DNA of 41,730 nucleotides from a virus. Of this stretch, positions 12,486-20,684 are shown in pieces. Positions within the stretch are counted from its first letter, which is position 1; every line of letters begins with the position of its first letter. The notes under the pieces were generated by a model. That model was not told the DNA's origin. It was given only the letters and a program-made list of their open reading frames with translations, and did not search any database. The position numbers and the translations under genes are program-made. The stretch covers positions 1 to 41,730 of IMG/VR virus record IMGVR_UViG_3300036791_001556. One strand, written 5' to 3'.

Positions 12486-13549
12486 GGATTGCTCTCCGCC
12501 GTGATGTATGTGGTCGCATCCGTCGAACTAAAACTCATGGCACCAGCCGCTGTTGCCAGAGCGTACAGGCGGAATCCGTTCAGATCCGCCGCGTCGGCGT
12601 TTGGCTGACCGCAATTACTGACCGACCAGGTGGTACCCGCTCTGGTGAGTGTCGGAGTAACGGCTTTCTTGACGGCAAAGAACGCTGTCTGTCCACCCGC
12701 GCCAGCGGCTGCTTGGTAGCAACCAAACCACAAGGCCGTCGCCTGGCCACCCAGCTTCTCGTAATATCTGAGGCACCGCGCCAGGTCGTCGGCCGGGTGC
12801 AGCGGCACGTAGTCAGCTGGCTGTGAGCCGACCACCAGATTGGCGTTGTCGAGATAGGCGGTGCATGAGGCACCGAAACGAAACACCGGGTAAAAGTAGG
12901 TAGCGTCAGCAGGGATGGCTTTCGTGACGCTGAGTGTCTGATAGGTGCTACCTCCGGAGTGGTAGGCGCTATAGGTGGAGCCACCCCCGGTCCCATCGCT
13001 GGACGCGTCAAGCCTCACCGCATTCGCTATATTCGCCCATACACGCGCGGAGAAGGTCACTGTTCGTCCACCCAGTTGAGCACCGTCAGCCTGCTTTATC
13101 GGTTGATAGACACCACTGACGCCCCCACCTGCGCTGTACGTGAAAGTCACCGCTGCGCATATGGTGCTTACAGCCACATCCGCGTGCGTCGTGTCACGAC
13201 TGACCGACAACGTGTCGCCACCGGTGATGGTCTGTGCCCAGCGATCAGCGCCGTATGCACCACTTGCGGTGAACGGCCCATTTCCACGCTGCCAGATCTC
13301 GAAGCCGCCGTTCGTGAGCAGGTTGGCACGCGCCACGTCCGGGCCGAGGTTCGCATTGGTGACCGAGCCCGGGCCCAGCGTGGCGATCGGGCCACCCTGG
13401 TGCGCGCCGCTGTGGGTATGCCCGCTGACGTTGTTGAACAGCGAGTCGACGGTGGTCAAACTGTTGGCCAGGTTGGTGACCAGATAGTCCGCGGTGTCGT
13501 CCGCATCGACGGCCCTCTGCAGGCCGAGCTCGGTAGTTGGCGTAGACAT
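12482..13549 (-). CDS. Tail fibre / receptor-binding-like protein
   Basis: 355 residues. SLFNNVSGHTHSGAHQGGPI (about 35-55) is the His-Gly rich turn typical of phage fibre proteins. It is followed by a beta-rich domain, LLTNGGFEIWQRG, then GGRTVTFSARVWANI and YQTLSVTKAIPADATYFYPV, resembling carbohydrate-binding jelly-roll modules often found in phage tail tips. The C-terminal part is also beta rich. A GGAGG 9 nt before the ATG supports the start. It probably recognises the host surface. Confidence 0.65.
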   Translation of the reverse strand: MSTPTTELGLQRAVDADDTADYLVTNLANSLTTVDSLFNNVSGHTHSGAHQGGPIATLGPGSVTNANLGPDVARANLLTNGGFEIWQRGNGPFTASGAYGADRWAQTITGGDTLSVSRDTTHADVAVSTICAAVTFTYSAGGGVSGVYQPIKQADGAQLGGRTVTFSARVWANIANAVRLDASSDGTGGGSTYSAYHSGGSTYQTLSVTKAIPADATYFYPVFRFGASCTAYLDNANLVVGSQPADYVPLHPADDLARCLRYYEKLGGQATALWFGCYQAAAGAGGQTAFFAVKKAVTPTLTRAGTTWSVSNCGQPNADAADLNGFRLYALATAAGAMSFSSTDATTYITAESNP

Positions 13550-13552
13550 CCT

Positions 13553-14359
13553 TTAGCGCCTCCGAATCATTGGAGTGGATGGTGGACCACGCCGTCGCTG
13601 GTTCAATCCAGGCCCGATGACGGTGGACAGTTGCGGTGCCGGCGCGCGCACGCCGAAGCGACGCGAGCGGCTCTGCACTGAAAAACGCAGCCCTCGGCCC
13701 GCGACGGCGAAACGCTGACAGCGGGAACCGACCAGGAACGTGCGCTCTGGTCCCATGATGAAGGTGCCCACCGGCAGCGCGGCCTGGGGCTGACTGATGG
13801 CGAGCACCAGACGCACCGGCTGCGGCCGCGCGGCGACACTGAGTTGCTGTTGCTGGCTGATCCAGAGGATGAGCCGCGTAGGCCAACCAACAGGCAGGGC
13901 TTGCTGGGCCTGCTGCAGGCTCAGCACGAAACTGCGCAGCAGCCGCGCGCTCTGAGGCTGGGTGATCGTGAGTACGCGGAGGATCACCTTCTGCAGGCTC
14001 ACCGTCGCGACCTCGCTCTGCGTGATCACGCGCGTCAGCCGCATCTGTCGCGTCAGCGCCAGGCTCTGCGTCTGGCTGAGACCTCGCGGCAGGTCGACCT
14101 GACGTCGCAGCACGGGCGTCTGAGTCTGTGCCAGGCTTAGCGCGCGCTGGTAGCTGCGACTGATGGCCAGGGCGAGGCTCTGTGCCTGCGTCGCACTCAG
14201 CGTGCGCACCAGCGAGCGCACGAGCAGCAGCGCCAGCACGTGCAGCGCCGAGATGGGCGTGCCTCTGTGGCTGCCGATCGTTGTCGTGCGGAAACTGCTG
14301 ATCGGCGCCGGCCCGCCCTCGTGTTGGCGCAGGCTGACGGTGCGGCTGTAGGCCGTCAT
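13553..14359 (-). CDS. Repeat-containing virion protein
   Basis: 268 residues. Between about 45 and 190 there are seven or eight degenerate repeats of about 19-20 residues built on an R-x-L-x-x-TQ-x-QS-x-x-L pattern (RTLSATQAQSLALAI, RALSLAQTQTPVLRR, RGLSQTQSLALTRQM, RVLTITQPQSARLLR). Regular hydrophobic-polar alternation suggests a beta-solenoid or stacked strands. The N-terminal TTTIGSHRGT matches a motif in the 15275-17443 protein. The C terminus is strongly Arg rich. It lies among tail or appendage genes, so an appendage protein is inferred. Confidence 0.6.
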   Translation of the reverse strand: MTAYSRTVSLRQHEGGPAPISSFRTTTIGSHRGTPISALHVLALLLVRSLVRTLSATQAQSLALAISRSYQRALSLAQTQTPVLRRQVDLPRGLSQTQSLALTRQMRLTRVITQSEVATVSLQKVILRVLTITQPQSARLLRSFVLSLQQAQQALPVGWPTRLILWISQQQQLSVAARPQPVRLVLAISQPQAALPVGTFIMGPERTFLVGSRCQRFAVAGRGLRFSVQSRSRRFGVRAPAPQLSTVIGPGLNQRRRGPPSTPMIRRR

Positions 14360-14360
14360 G

Positions 14361-14699
14361 TCAGGCCACGCACTCGATGATCAGGTAGGGCGCCCAGATC
14401 GTCTGGGCGTCGGTCTGGAACTGCATCACCAGCCGATAACGGTTCGGGGGCACCAGGTGGTAGACGATCTGGGTCAGGTCGGTGCCGTTCTGCTGCACGG
14501 GCCCGTACAGGCCGCCCGCGTAGGGCCGGCCGATATTGAGCTGGATCAACTGCGCGCTGGCCGTGGGGAAAATGCTCTGGCCGACGTCGACCACGCTCGA
14601 GCAGTCGAACGTCAGTGGCAACTGCTCCCACGAGTCCATGCGGAAGAACTCCGGATAGACCGCCGGGTTGCTGTCGCAGACGAGCGCTGGCCAGGTCAT
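14361..14699 (-). CDS. Hypothetical virion protein (112 aa)
   Basis: Starts MTWPALVCDSNPAVYPEFFR and ends QFQTDAQTIWAPYLIIECVA. It appears mostly beta (FDCSSVVDVGQSIF, YRLVMQFQTDAQT). It is one base from the next gene and four bases after the previous one, so it is in the same transcript. No recognised family. By position it is a small tail or appendage component. Confidence 0.6.
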   Translation of the reverse strand: MTWPALVCDSNPAVYPEFFRMDSWEQLPLTFDCSSVVDVGQSIFPTASAQLIQLNIGRPYAGGLYGPVQQNGTDLTQIVYHLVPPNRYRLVMQFQTDAQTIWAPYLIIECVA

Positions 14700-14703
14700 T
14701 GCC

Positions 14704-15099
14704 TTATGGGAATTGAATCCTGCAGGTTAATTGGATCGAATCGCCGGTGAGCAGCGCCTGAGACAGCCCGTCGAAAATCGCGTACAGCACTCCGCCGGCC
14801 GGTGGCGAGCCCGACCCCGCGGCATCGAAGACGCCCACGTTGGTGATCGTCTTGGCGCCGGCGGCGGTGATGGTGCCCACGACCTGATGCGTGTCGTTGG
14901 CGACTGCGGTGGTGAACTGGGTGCTGGTGCCGGCCACGCGCGCCTCGCTAGCCGGCGTGGACAGGTCGGTCGAGGCCGCGGAACCGGCGACTGCACCGGT
15001 GCCCCAGCCCACGAAGTGCGGCTCGGCCTGGGTCGGCGTGGCGCCGATCATGCGCCCGGAAATTACGGCTTTTCCCGAGGACGGGCAGAGTGACGCCAT
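14704..15099 (-). CDS. Tail appendage-like protein (131 aa)
   Basis: Starts MASLCPSSGKAVISGRMIGA, preceded by AAGGAG 12 nt upstream. It contains HFVGWGTGAVAGSAASTDLS, then TQFTTAVANDTHQVVGTITA, then TITNVGVFDAAG, a pattern common in phage fibre-type beta-sandwich proteins. The start codon lies within the 3' end of the 15063-15278 gene. It is likely a structural protein of the tail tip or side fibre. Confidence 0.6.
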   Translation of the reverse strand: MASLCPSSGKAVISGRMIGATPTQAEPHFVGWGTGAVAGSAASTDLSTPASEARVAGTSTQFTTAVANDTHQVVGTITAAGAKTITNVGVFDAAGSGSPPAGGVLYAIFDGLSQALLTGDSIQLTCRIQFP

Positions 15100-15278
15100 G
15101 ACAGGTAGCTCTCCTTGATGCGTTGGGTAACGGAGGGGTCTCTGAGAAAACGTGCCACTTCGCCGAGGTCCTCGACGGTGCGTTTCGGACACTCGAGCGG
15201 ACACTCGGCATGCTCGGGACACGCGCGAATGACCCGCATGCTCAGGCTGCCGGCCACCGGCTGCTGCGAGTCGCTCAC
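15063..15278 (-). CDS. Small Cys-containing protein (71 aa)
   Basis: The GTG start overlaps the stop of the large tail gene (GTGA). The sequence MSDSQQPVAGSLSMRVIRAC, then PEHAECPLECPKRTVEDLGE, then LRDPSVTQRIKESYLSWRHS holds three closely spaced Cys and a His that could bind zinc or form disulfides. It overlaps the following gene by 37 bp. The function is unknown. Confidence 0.55.
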   Translation of the reverse strand: MSDSQQPVAGSLSMRVIRACPEHAECPLECPKRTVEDLGEVARFLRDPSVTQRIKESYLSWRHSARPREKP

Positions 15279-17443
15279 ATCGTCCTCAACTCGCTGATTT
15301 GATAGCCCCGCAGCGATCCGATGATGTTGCCGCGCAGGCGGCCAATGGTGCCGATGTTGGCCTGGCTCGTGAACTGGGTGAGCTGCAGGTCGATGGCCCA
15401 CTGCTGGCCGAAGCGGGCCTGCTGGCCGCTGTGCGGCAGCATGCGCTCCTGGTACTGCACCAGCGCCAGCCCCTCGATCGTCTCATCCGGCAGCTCGACC
15501 GTGGCGAACGCGGGCTGGCCGGCGATGTTCACCAGCACGTCGCGGATCGAGCGCCCGCTCTGCCGCGCGGCGGAGCCGTCCTTGCGCGCCACGTAGTCCG
15601 AGGCGTCAATGGTCGCCGTCCAGTCGTAGCGGAAATCGGGCACCACGCGCGCGTGGATGCCGAAGCCCTCGAACACGGGCGTCTCGCTCGAGGACAGGTT
15701 GGCCAGATCGAAGGCGAACTCGCAGGCGATGCCGGCCACGTTCTGGGGCAGGTCGATGCGCATACCGTTGACGCTGATCGTCGGGGTGACCGCGTGCCAC
15801 TGGGTGTCGCCCATCGGACCGGGCGTGCCGGTCGACCCGCGGATGCGGTAGTTGACCGTCGCGTTGTCGCCCCAGTTCAGCCGGGGACCGAACCCCGAGA
15901 CGGCGGCGTACTGCTTCTTGTTGGCCTCGAACATGTCGGTGAACAGTGGCATCACCATGCGCGACGGGCCTATCGTGAATTCGGCGCCCGAGCCCGTCGT
16001 GAGCGGATTCGGCACGAGCGTGATCCAGTCATAGCCGCCATCCGAAAAACCGCAGTACAGCCGTGGCGGCGTGGTGGCGCTGGTGACGTACAGTGCCGTG
16101 ATCTGACGATTGGGCCAGTGTGCGATCGCCCCGTCGTACTGGTCGACGAATTGCAGCGACGGGCCGCTCGGCTGGGTCTGGACCGCCGGCTCCCAGTTGC
16201 CGTACGTCAGCAAATACGACGTCGCGTGGCCGCTCGAGGTGGTGCTCGCCGCGCTGTTGTAGATGGCGCAGAACGCCAGGTGCGCACCCCAGCCACAGAA
16301 GGCCTGCACCGGGCCCTGCACCTCGCTGGCGTTTTGCAGGTAGCGCTCTGGACCGGCGGGCGTGAGCACCGGCGTCGGGTCCATCTTGTAAAAGGTCGGG
16401 CCGGCGCGGAACCACAGGTTGCCCAGCCACGAGACGGCGGTGCGGCCATTGGTCGGGTCCAGCGGCTCGGCCTGCGAGGGGAACCAGTCGTTGTCGGAGC
16501 CGTCGGTGTTGACGCTGAAGACATCGCCGTTACTCTTCAGGATCCACAGCTTGCCCCCCGCCGCGCGCAGGCAGGTTATGGGCACACTCGAGTCGCCGAT
16601 CTGGATCGGCCCGCCCCACGAGCCGGCCACCGTCGGGTCGTTGGTGGTGCTGCGGATGACGCTCGCCGTGGCGTCGGCGATCCACAGTTCGCGGCCGATC
16701 TTCTCCACGTAGTGGGCGTTCATGCCGGCCGGCAGCGCGCAGGCCACCGCGGTCGGGCCGATCTGGGTCAGCACGCCGTCGTTCCAGGTGACGTACACCG
16801 CGTCGATCGGCGTGGTGCCCAGCGCTTCGAAGCGCACCGCTGACTGCGCGATCTGGCCTGGCCGGCTGTAGGCCACCGTCTGGCCGGCGCTGGTATCAGC
16901 GGTACTCTGCAGCACATTGGCACCAGCCAGGCTGAACAGTGTGAGTGCGCGTGCGGCATTGAGTCCGTCCACGAACTGACGGATTGGGCCCGTAGTGGGC
17001 GGCACGAGCGGGTGCAGCAGCGGTCCCTTGCCGAACAGGCCGCCGATCACCCAGCAGTCCAGCGCGTAGTGGTAGCGCATATCGCCGGTCGACGACTGCT
17101 GCCGCTCGCCCATGCCCGCGTTCGGCTTGAACACGAACGTCCGCTCTTTGTAGATCGGCGCCGAATCGTACTCCTGGGCGACTGGGTAGATCGTCTCGAC
17201 GATCGTCTGCTTTTTGCCGACCAGGATGCCCGACTGCTGGGGCAGCAGCATCAGGCCCGTGCCGGGGATGGCCGACCAGGACGGCGGGATGCCGCGCAGC
17301 TTGCCGATGGTGGTGCCGCGGTGACTGCCGACGGTGGTTCCGCGGTAGCCACCGATGGGATGCGGCTGGGCCGGCAGCGGCGGCGTGGACCAAATCCGAG
17401 CGTCCCACGGGAATGGACGCCGCTGGGATGAGTAGGTTGGCAC
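15275..17443 (-). CDS. Large tail/appendage structural protein (722 aa)
   Basis: A beta-rich protein with no enzyme motif. Its N terminus has two copies of a short motif (GYRGTTVGSHRGTTIGKLRG, about 33-52) and its C terminus two more (TIGRLRGNIIGSLRGYQI). The central part has Trp- and Gly-spaced strands such as TCLRAAGGKLWILKSNGDVF, reminiscent of beta-propeller blades. It starts with GTG one base after the neck-protein stop. Placed between neck and fibre genes, it is probably a tail-hub or appendage-adaptor protein. Confidence 0.65.
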   Translation of the reverse strand: MPTYSSQRRPFPWDARIWSTPPLPAQPHPIGGYRGTTVGSHRGTTIGKLRGIPPSWSAIPGTGLMLLPQQSGILVGKKQTIVETIYPVAQEYDSAPIYKERTFVFKPNAGMGERQQSSTGDMRYHYALDCWVIGGLFGKGPLLHPLVPPTTGPIRQFVDGLNAARALTLFSLAGANVLQSTADTSAGQTVAYSRPGQIAQSAVRFEALGTTPIDAVYVTWNDGVLTQIGPTAVACALPAGMNAHYVEKIGRELWIADATASVIRSTTNDPTVAGSWGGPIQIGDSSVPITCLRAAGGKLWILKSNGDVFSVNTDGSDNDWFPSQAEPLDPTNGRTAVSWLGNLWFRAGPTFYKMDPTPVLTPAGPERYLQNASEVQGPVQAFCGWGAHLAFCAIYNSAASTTSSGHATSYLLTYGNWEPAVQTQPSGPSLQFVDQYDGAIAHWPNRQITALYVTSATTPPRLYCGFSDGGYDWITLVPNPLTTGSGAEFTIGPSRMVMPLFTDMFEANKKQYAAVSGFGPRLNWGDNATVNYRIRGSTGTPGPMGDTQWHAVTPTISVNGMRIDLPQNVAGIACEFAFDLANLSSSETPVFEGFGIHARVVPDFRYDWTATIDASDYVARKDGSAARQSGRSIRDVLVNIAGQPAFATVELPDETIEGLALVQYQERMLPHSGQQARFGQQWAIDLQLTQFTSQANIGTIGRLRGNIIGSLRGYQISELRTM

Positions 17444-17444
17444 G

Positions 17445-18416
17445 CTATGAGTTCACGACCATCCTGCTGTTTCTGTACGTCGCGTCGGCGTAGTTGCCGC
17501 CGCCGAGGGACCACAACTCCATGCGGTCGAACTGGTGGCTGTCGTAGATCGGCAGCCGATGCAGATACCCCTGGCGCTGGAACTCGCTAGCGGCCATCTG
17601 CTGCGTCGCCTGCAGGCCCGTGGCGGCCGCTGCTTGCAGGCGCGCGGGAAACCGCAGCCACGCCTCGATGTGGGCGGCGGACGCGGCCCAGTCCAGGTCG
17701 CAGTCCAGCACGTCCGAGTCGAGCACCGGCCCGCCCGGCTGATCCATGCCGTTGACCCAGCCGTAGTGGTTGCGGTGTACGGTGACCAGTACCCCGCCCC
17801 AGAACGGGCCCCAGTACACGCTGCCGCTGATGCGCAGCCAGATGTGGCCGCAGTCGCCGTACGCGGCATAGGGCAGCTCGAGCGGCCCGCGCCACCAGCC
17901 CGGCCAGCCCGACGGCCACGGACCGACCTGCACGCGCCGCACCTGGGACACGTCCAGCACGTACGGCAAACACGCGGTCAGGTCGAACTCGTAGTAGTAC
18001 CCCGGCGGCAGTTGCACGCGGTCCTCGAAGAAGCAGCGCCGCAGGCCGGCTTGCACGCTGGGCAGCAGCTGCTGGTCGGGGTGCAGATGGTGGACTTCGA
18101 ATTGCTCGTACGGGTACGGCGAGACCTGCCACGCGCGGTCGGGTGTGAGCTGTCCGCTGGCGGTGTCCACGCTATACACCATGCGGATGCGGTCGTAGGA
18201 CGGGATGGGCTCCGGGGTGGGCGTGCCGTCGCCCAGGATGCCGCGCCGCAGCAGGTACAGGTTGGTGACGAGGTCCTGGTCGATGCTCGACTGCAACTGC
18301 GGGATGACCACGAATGACGGGGTCGCCGTGGTCGGGCTCTGCGGGTCGGCGGTGAGTTGCATGTACGGCCCCAGCCGCGGCGCCAGCGCCTGTTCGATGT
18401 CAGCCAGACTTGGCAC
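17445..18416 (-). CDS. Neck/connector-region virion protein (323 aa)
   Basis: Starts MPSLADIEQALAPRLGPYMQ with GTG and continues with ISYDRIRMVYSV-like strands and a Trp- and Pro-rich centre (VGPWPSGWPGWWRGPLELPY). Helix-rich beginning and end resemble head-tail joining proteins of short-tailed phages, but I cannot match a specific family. The gene lies between head genes and tail-appendage genes, which supports a connector role. Confidence 0.55.
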   Translation of the reverse strand: MPSLADIEQALAPRLGPYMQLTADPQSPTTATPSFVVIPQLQSSIDQDLVTNLYLLRRGILGDGTPTPEPIPSYDRIRMVYSVDTASGQLTPDRAWQVSPYPYEQFEVHHLHPDQQLLPSVQAGLRRCFFEDRVQLPPGYYYEFDLTACLPYVLDVSQVRRVQVGPWPSGWPGWWRGPLELPYAAYGDCGHIWLRISGSVYWGPFWGGVLVTVHRNHYGWVNGMDQPGGPVLDSDVLDCDLDWAASAAHIEAWLRFPARLQAAAATGLQATQQMAASEFQRQGYLHRLPIYDSHQFDRMELWSLGGGNYADATYRNSRMVVNS

Positions 18417-18573
18417 GCCGTGTCCTCGCGGGCAGGTTCTTTTCCTTCACGCCCTTGAGCTTTTTCTGAGCCTCTGTCGGCGAAAAGCCGGGGATCTGAC
18501 CCCCGGCGGCAGCCCCGAACAGACGTGCCTGGGCCTTGCTCACGGGTGGCTTATAGGGTTTTCCCCCGGGCAT
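18400..18573 (-). CDS. Small basic phage protein (57 aa, SKAQxRLFG type)
   Basis: MPGGKPYKPPVSKAQARLFG, then AAAGGQIPGFSPTEAQKKLK, then GVKEKNLPAR. The SKAQ-x-RLFG opening followed by a basic helix is a recurrent small protein in phage head-gene clusters (DUF3008-like). Its start lies 3 bp after the upstream stop and its end overlaps the neck gene by 17 bp. It probably binds nucleic acid or the head; the exact role is unknown. Confidence 0.65.
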   Translation of the reverse strand: MPGGKPYKPPVSKAQARLFGAAAGGQIPGFSPTEAQKKLKGVKEKNLPARTRRAKSG

Positions 18574-18575
18574 CT

Positions 18576-18908
18576 TCAGCTCTGCAGCAGTGTGTGGACG
18601 TGGGGTCGTGAGATGCCGAGCTGCTGGGCGATCGAGCGTTCGCTATGCCCGGCCTCGAACAGCTTGCGGGCCTCGGCAGCCAGATCGGGATCGTGCGCCT
18701 CCTCTCCGGTGGCCTCCGGTTCCTCGTCGCCTTCGTCCTCGGGTTCCGCGGGCGCGGGTGCTGGCGCGGGCTTGTCCGGCGCGATGCTGGCCATGCCCGC
18801 GTTGATCCAGCGCTCGGCCTTGTCGTCCTCCACGAGGTAGTCTTCGCCCGGTTCGATGCGCCCCACCGCGGCGTCGTAGGTGAGCATGCTGGCTCTGACT
18901 CGCTTCAC
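18576..18908 (-). CDS. Head-region protein with C-terminal helix-turn-helix
   Basis: 110 residues. The N-terminal part (MLTYDAAVGRIEPGEDYLVE, then RWINAGMASIAP) resembles small head-associated or head-tail connector accessory proteins. A Pro/Glu linker then leads to LAAEARKLFEAGHSERSIAQ, then QLGISRPHVHTLLQS, a clean helix-turn-helix of the resolvase/sigma type. A DNA-binding tail on a structural-cluster protein is unusual. The GTG start overlaps the decoration gene stop (GTGA). Confidence 0.65.
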   Translation of the reverse strand: MKRVRASMLTYDAAVGRIEPGEDYLVEDDKAERWINAGMASIAPDKPAPAPAPAEPEDEGDEEPEATGEEAHDPDLAAEARKLFEAGHSERSIAQQLGISRPHVHTLLQS

Positions 18909-19651
18909 GCGACGCCAGCCACCGCGATGGAGCCGCTCGAGACGGTGGTCGCTGTGGCCGAGCCATTGATCACCTGGACCTCGATGGTCGCGCCGGCGCT
19001 GAGGTTGCCGATAAACGACGATTCACCGCTCGAGCCGGGCGCGAGCGCGAACATGGTGCCGGTGCCCACCCCCGTGGTGCCGCTCAGAAAGACGCGCACT
19101 TCTGCCGGGGTGATGGCCGCTGCCGTCTGGATGCTGGCGAAGATGGTGTAGAAGCCAGCGACCTGCACGGTCAGCTTGCCGCCGACGAAGGTCACCCCCT
19201 GGCTGCCCTTCGCAACAACCGTCGCCGGGTCCTGGCCGATGGTGCTCGTCGCCGAGCCCGCCACGGCGGCAGCGGCCAGGGTGTTGACCGAGATTGCGCC
19301 ACCCGCTGGTGGGCCGTTGACCTGCGACTGGCCCGTGGGCGCGGCCGCGGGCACGGAGAGCGTGGTGAACGTGGCGTCGGCCGTCGCGTCCAGCAGGCCT
19401 CCGAACTGGTCCATGAACTGCAGGATGTAGTGGTACAGCGTGTTCGGGAGGAGGCCATAGGCGTAGAGCTGGTGGACGGTGCGCGGCACGCTCTCGATGG
19501 TGAACTTGCTTCCGTACGTGCCACTGACGGTGCCGACCTGCAACTGGGCGCGCACCGCGCTGCCGGTGTTGAAGCTGATGCTCTTCCCGTTCATCTGCGG
19601 AATGACCACCAGGTTGGTGACCGTGGTCACCAGTGGTTCGACCTGGGTCAC
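18905..19651 (-). CDS. Head decoration-like beta-sandwich protein
   Basis: 248 residues from a GTG with GGAGG 8 nt upstream, directly after the capsid stop. The first half reads like a fibronectin-type domain (LYAYGLLPNTLYHYILQFMD). The C-terminal half (KLTVQVAGFYTIFASIQTAA, then FIGNLSAGATIEVQVINGSA) resembles a C1q/TNF-type jelly roll. Position right after the capsid gene and surface-type folds suggest a capsid decoration or head fibre protein. The frame is open upstream into the capsid gene but that start is unlikely. Confidence 0.65.
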   Translation of the reverse strand: MTQVEPLVTTVTNLVVIPQMNGKSISFNTGSAVRAQLQVGTVSGTYGSKFTIESVPRTVHQLYAYGLLPNTLYHYILQFMDQFGGLLDATADATFTTLSVPAAAPTGQSQVNGPPAGGAISVNTLAAAAVAGSATSTIGQDPATVVAKGSQGVTFVGGKLTVQVAGFYTIFASIQTAAAITPAEVRVFLSGTTGVGTGTMFALAPGSSGESSFIGNLSAGATIEVQVINGSATATTVSSGSIAVAGVA

Positions 19652-19652
19652 C

Positions 19653-20651
19653 TCACTCGCCTCCAGTGGTGGCCTTTTGCTGGACAGCACCAAAGGCACA
19701 TCTGGTGCCGGCCGTTGGGTTCTGACGGTTGGCCGGGTTCGGCATGGCGAACGCAAAGCGAGCCGTAACCCGCAGCGCGACCATATCTTGCTGCATCAGG
19801 TTGTATTGGATGGCGCCCGTGTTGTCGGTGATCACGCCCTGGTCGAACAGCTCCATGCTGATGTCCTCGCGGATGCCGAGCACGGCCATCGTCCAGTCGC
19901 CGGTGATCAGGCTGAAGTTGTTGGCAGCGGTCGCGAAGCCGCTCAGGCCAGCATTGGAGAAATAGATCCGCTCGCCGTAGAGCGTGCCGCCGGGCGCGCC
20001 GTTGCCGCTCGGTCGCTCGTCCGGCCAGTACAGCAACTCGTGTGTGGTCGACCGCAAGCCACGCAGCTTGGCTTTGGCCTGACGCCGTGCCCAGAAGCCG
20101 TTGCAGTCGTAGCCGTCGGCCTCGACCGCGGCCATGGCGTTGTTGATGTCGTCGAGGTAGTCGACGCCCGCGCCGGCGAGCACGACGTTGCCCGCGGCGA
20201 CGGCCTGCTGGGCCAGGGGGGTGGGCCACGAGGTCGGCGCGGGTCCGAAGAACACTGCTTGATCCAACGCTACCGCAATTGCCTCGGTAACTTTTGGACG
20301 CACCTCTTCCCAGAAATCGTAGTCGAGATCCGCGATGAGATGTTCCGAGACCGGCACGATGGTGGCTAGCGTCTCGGCGTTCAGGAACACGTTGTCCCAG
20401 AGCAAGTTGGTGGTTTGCTTGATGCCGATATCCCTGGCGTCGAGGGTGGCTGAGCCGTTGACCCAGTTAGCCGCGGGCAGCTGAGTGAGAACTGGGATGC
20501 GCTGTTGGGCCCGACGCATCCTGGCCTTCGGCATGAGATTGAGGGCAGCGCTCTCGACCTCCACACTCTGAACGATCTGTCGCTGAACCTCCTCGGGGAT
20601 AAGTGGACTGCCGCCAGGGGTCGCTCTCGGAGTTCTCGCGTTGTAAGTCAT
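19653..20651 (-). CDS. Major capsid protein, HK97 fold
   Basis: 332 residues, typical of HK97-family capsid proteins without a fused protease. Diagnostic stretches are MPKARMRRAQQRIPVLTQLP, ETLATIVPVSEHLIADLDYD with FWEEVRPKVTEAIAVALDQA (the spine helix), and a C-terminal FDQGVITDNTGAIQYNLMQQ DMVALRVTARFAFA. AGGAG lies 8 nt before the ATG. A scaffold-like gene lies upstream with an HNH gene wedged between. No separate prohead protease is recognisable nearby. Confidence 0.87.
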   Translation of the reverse strand: MTYNARTPRATPGGSPLIPEEVQRQIVQSVEVESAALNLMPKARMRRAQQRIPVLTQLPAANWVNGSATLDARDIGIKQTTNLLWDNVFLNAETLATIVPVSEHLIADLDYDFWEEVRPKVTEAIAVALDQAVFFGPAPTSWPTPLAQQAVAAGNVVLAGAGVDYLDDINNAMAAVEADGYDCNGFWARRQAKAKLRGLRSTTHELLYWPDERPSGNGAPGGTLYGERIYFSNAGLSGFATAANNFSLITGDWTMAVLGIREDISMELFDQGVITDNTGAIQYNLMQQDMVALRVTARFAFAMPNPANRQNPTAGTRCAFGAVQQKATTGGE

Positions 20652-20684
20652 TCGTTAGGCTCCTGATGAGGTACACTGGTTCCC

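Noticed and set aside
15299-16843. 514-codon plus-strand open frame
   Set aside because: It is antisense to the tail protein at 15275-17443 and has the Arg/Val/Gly-heavy composition of a GC-rich shadow frame.
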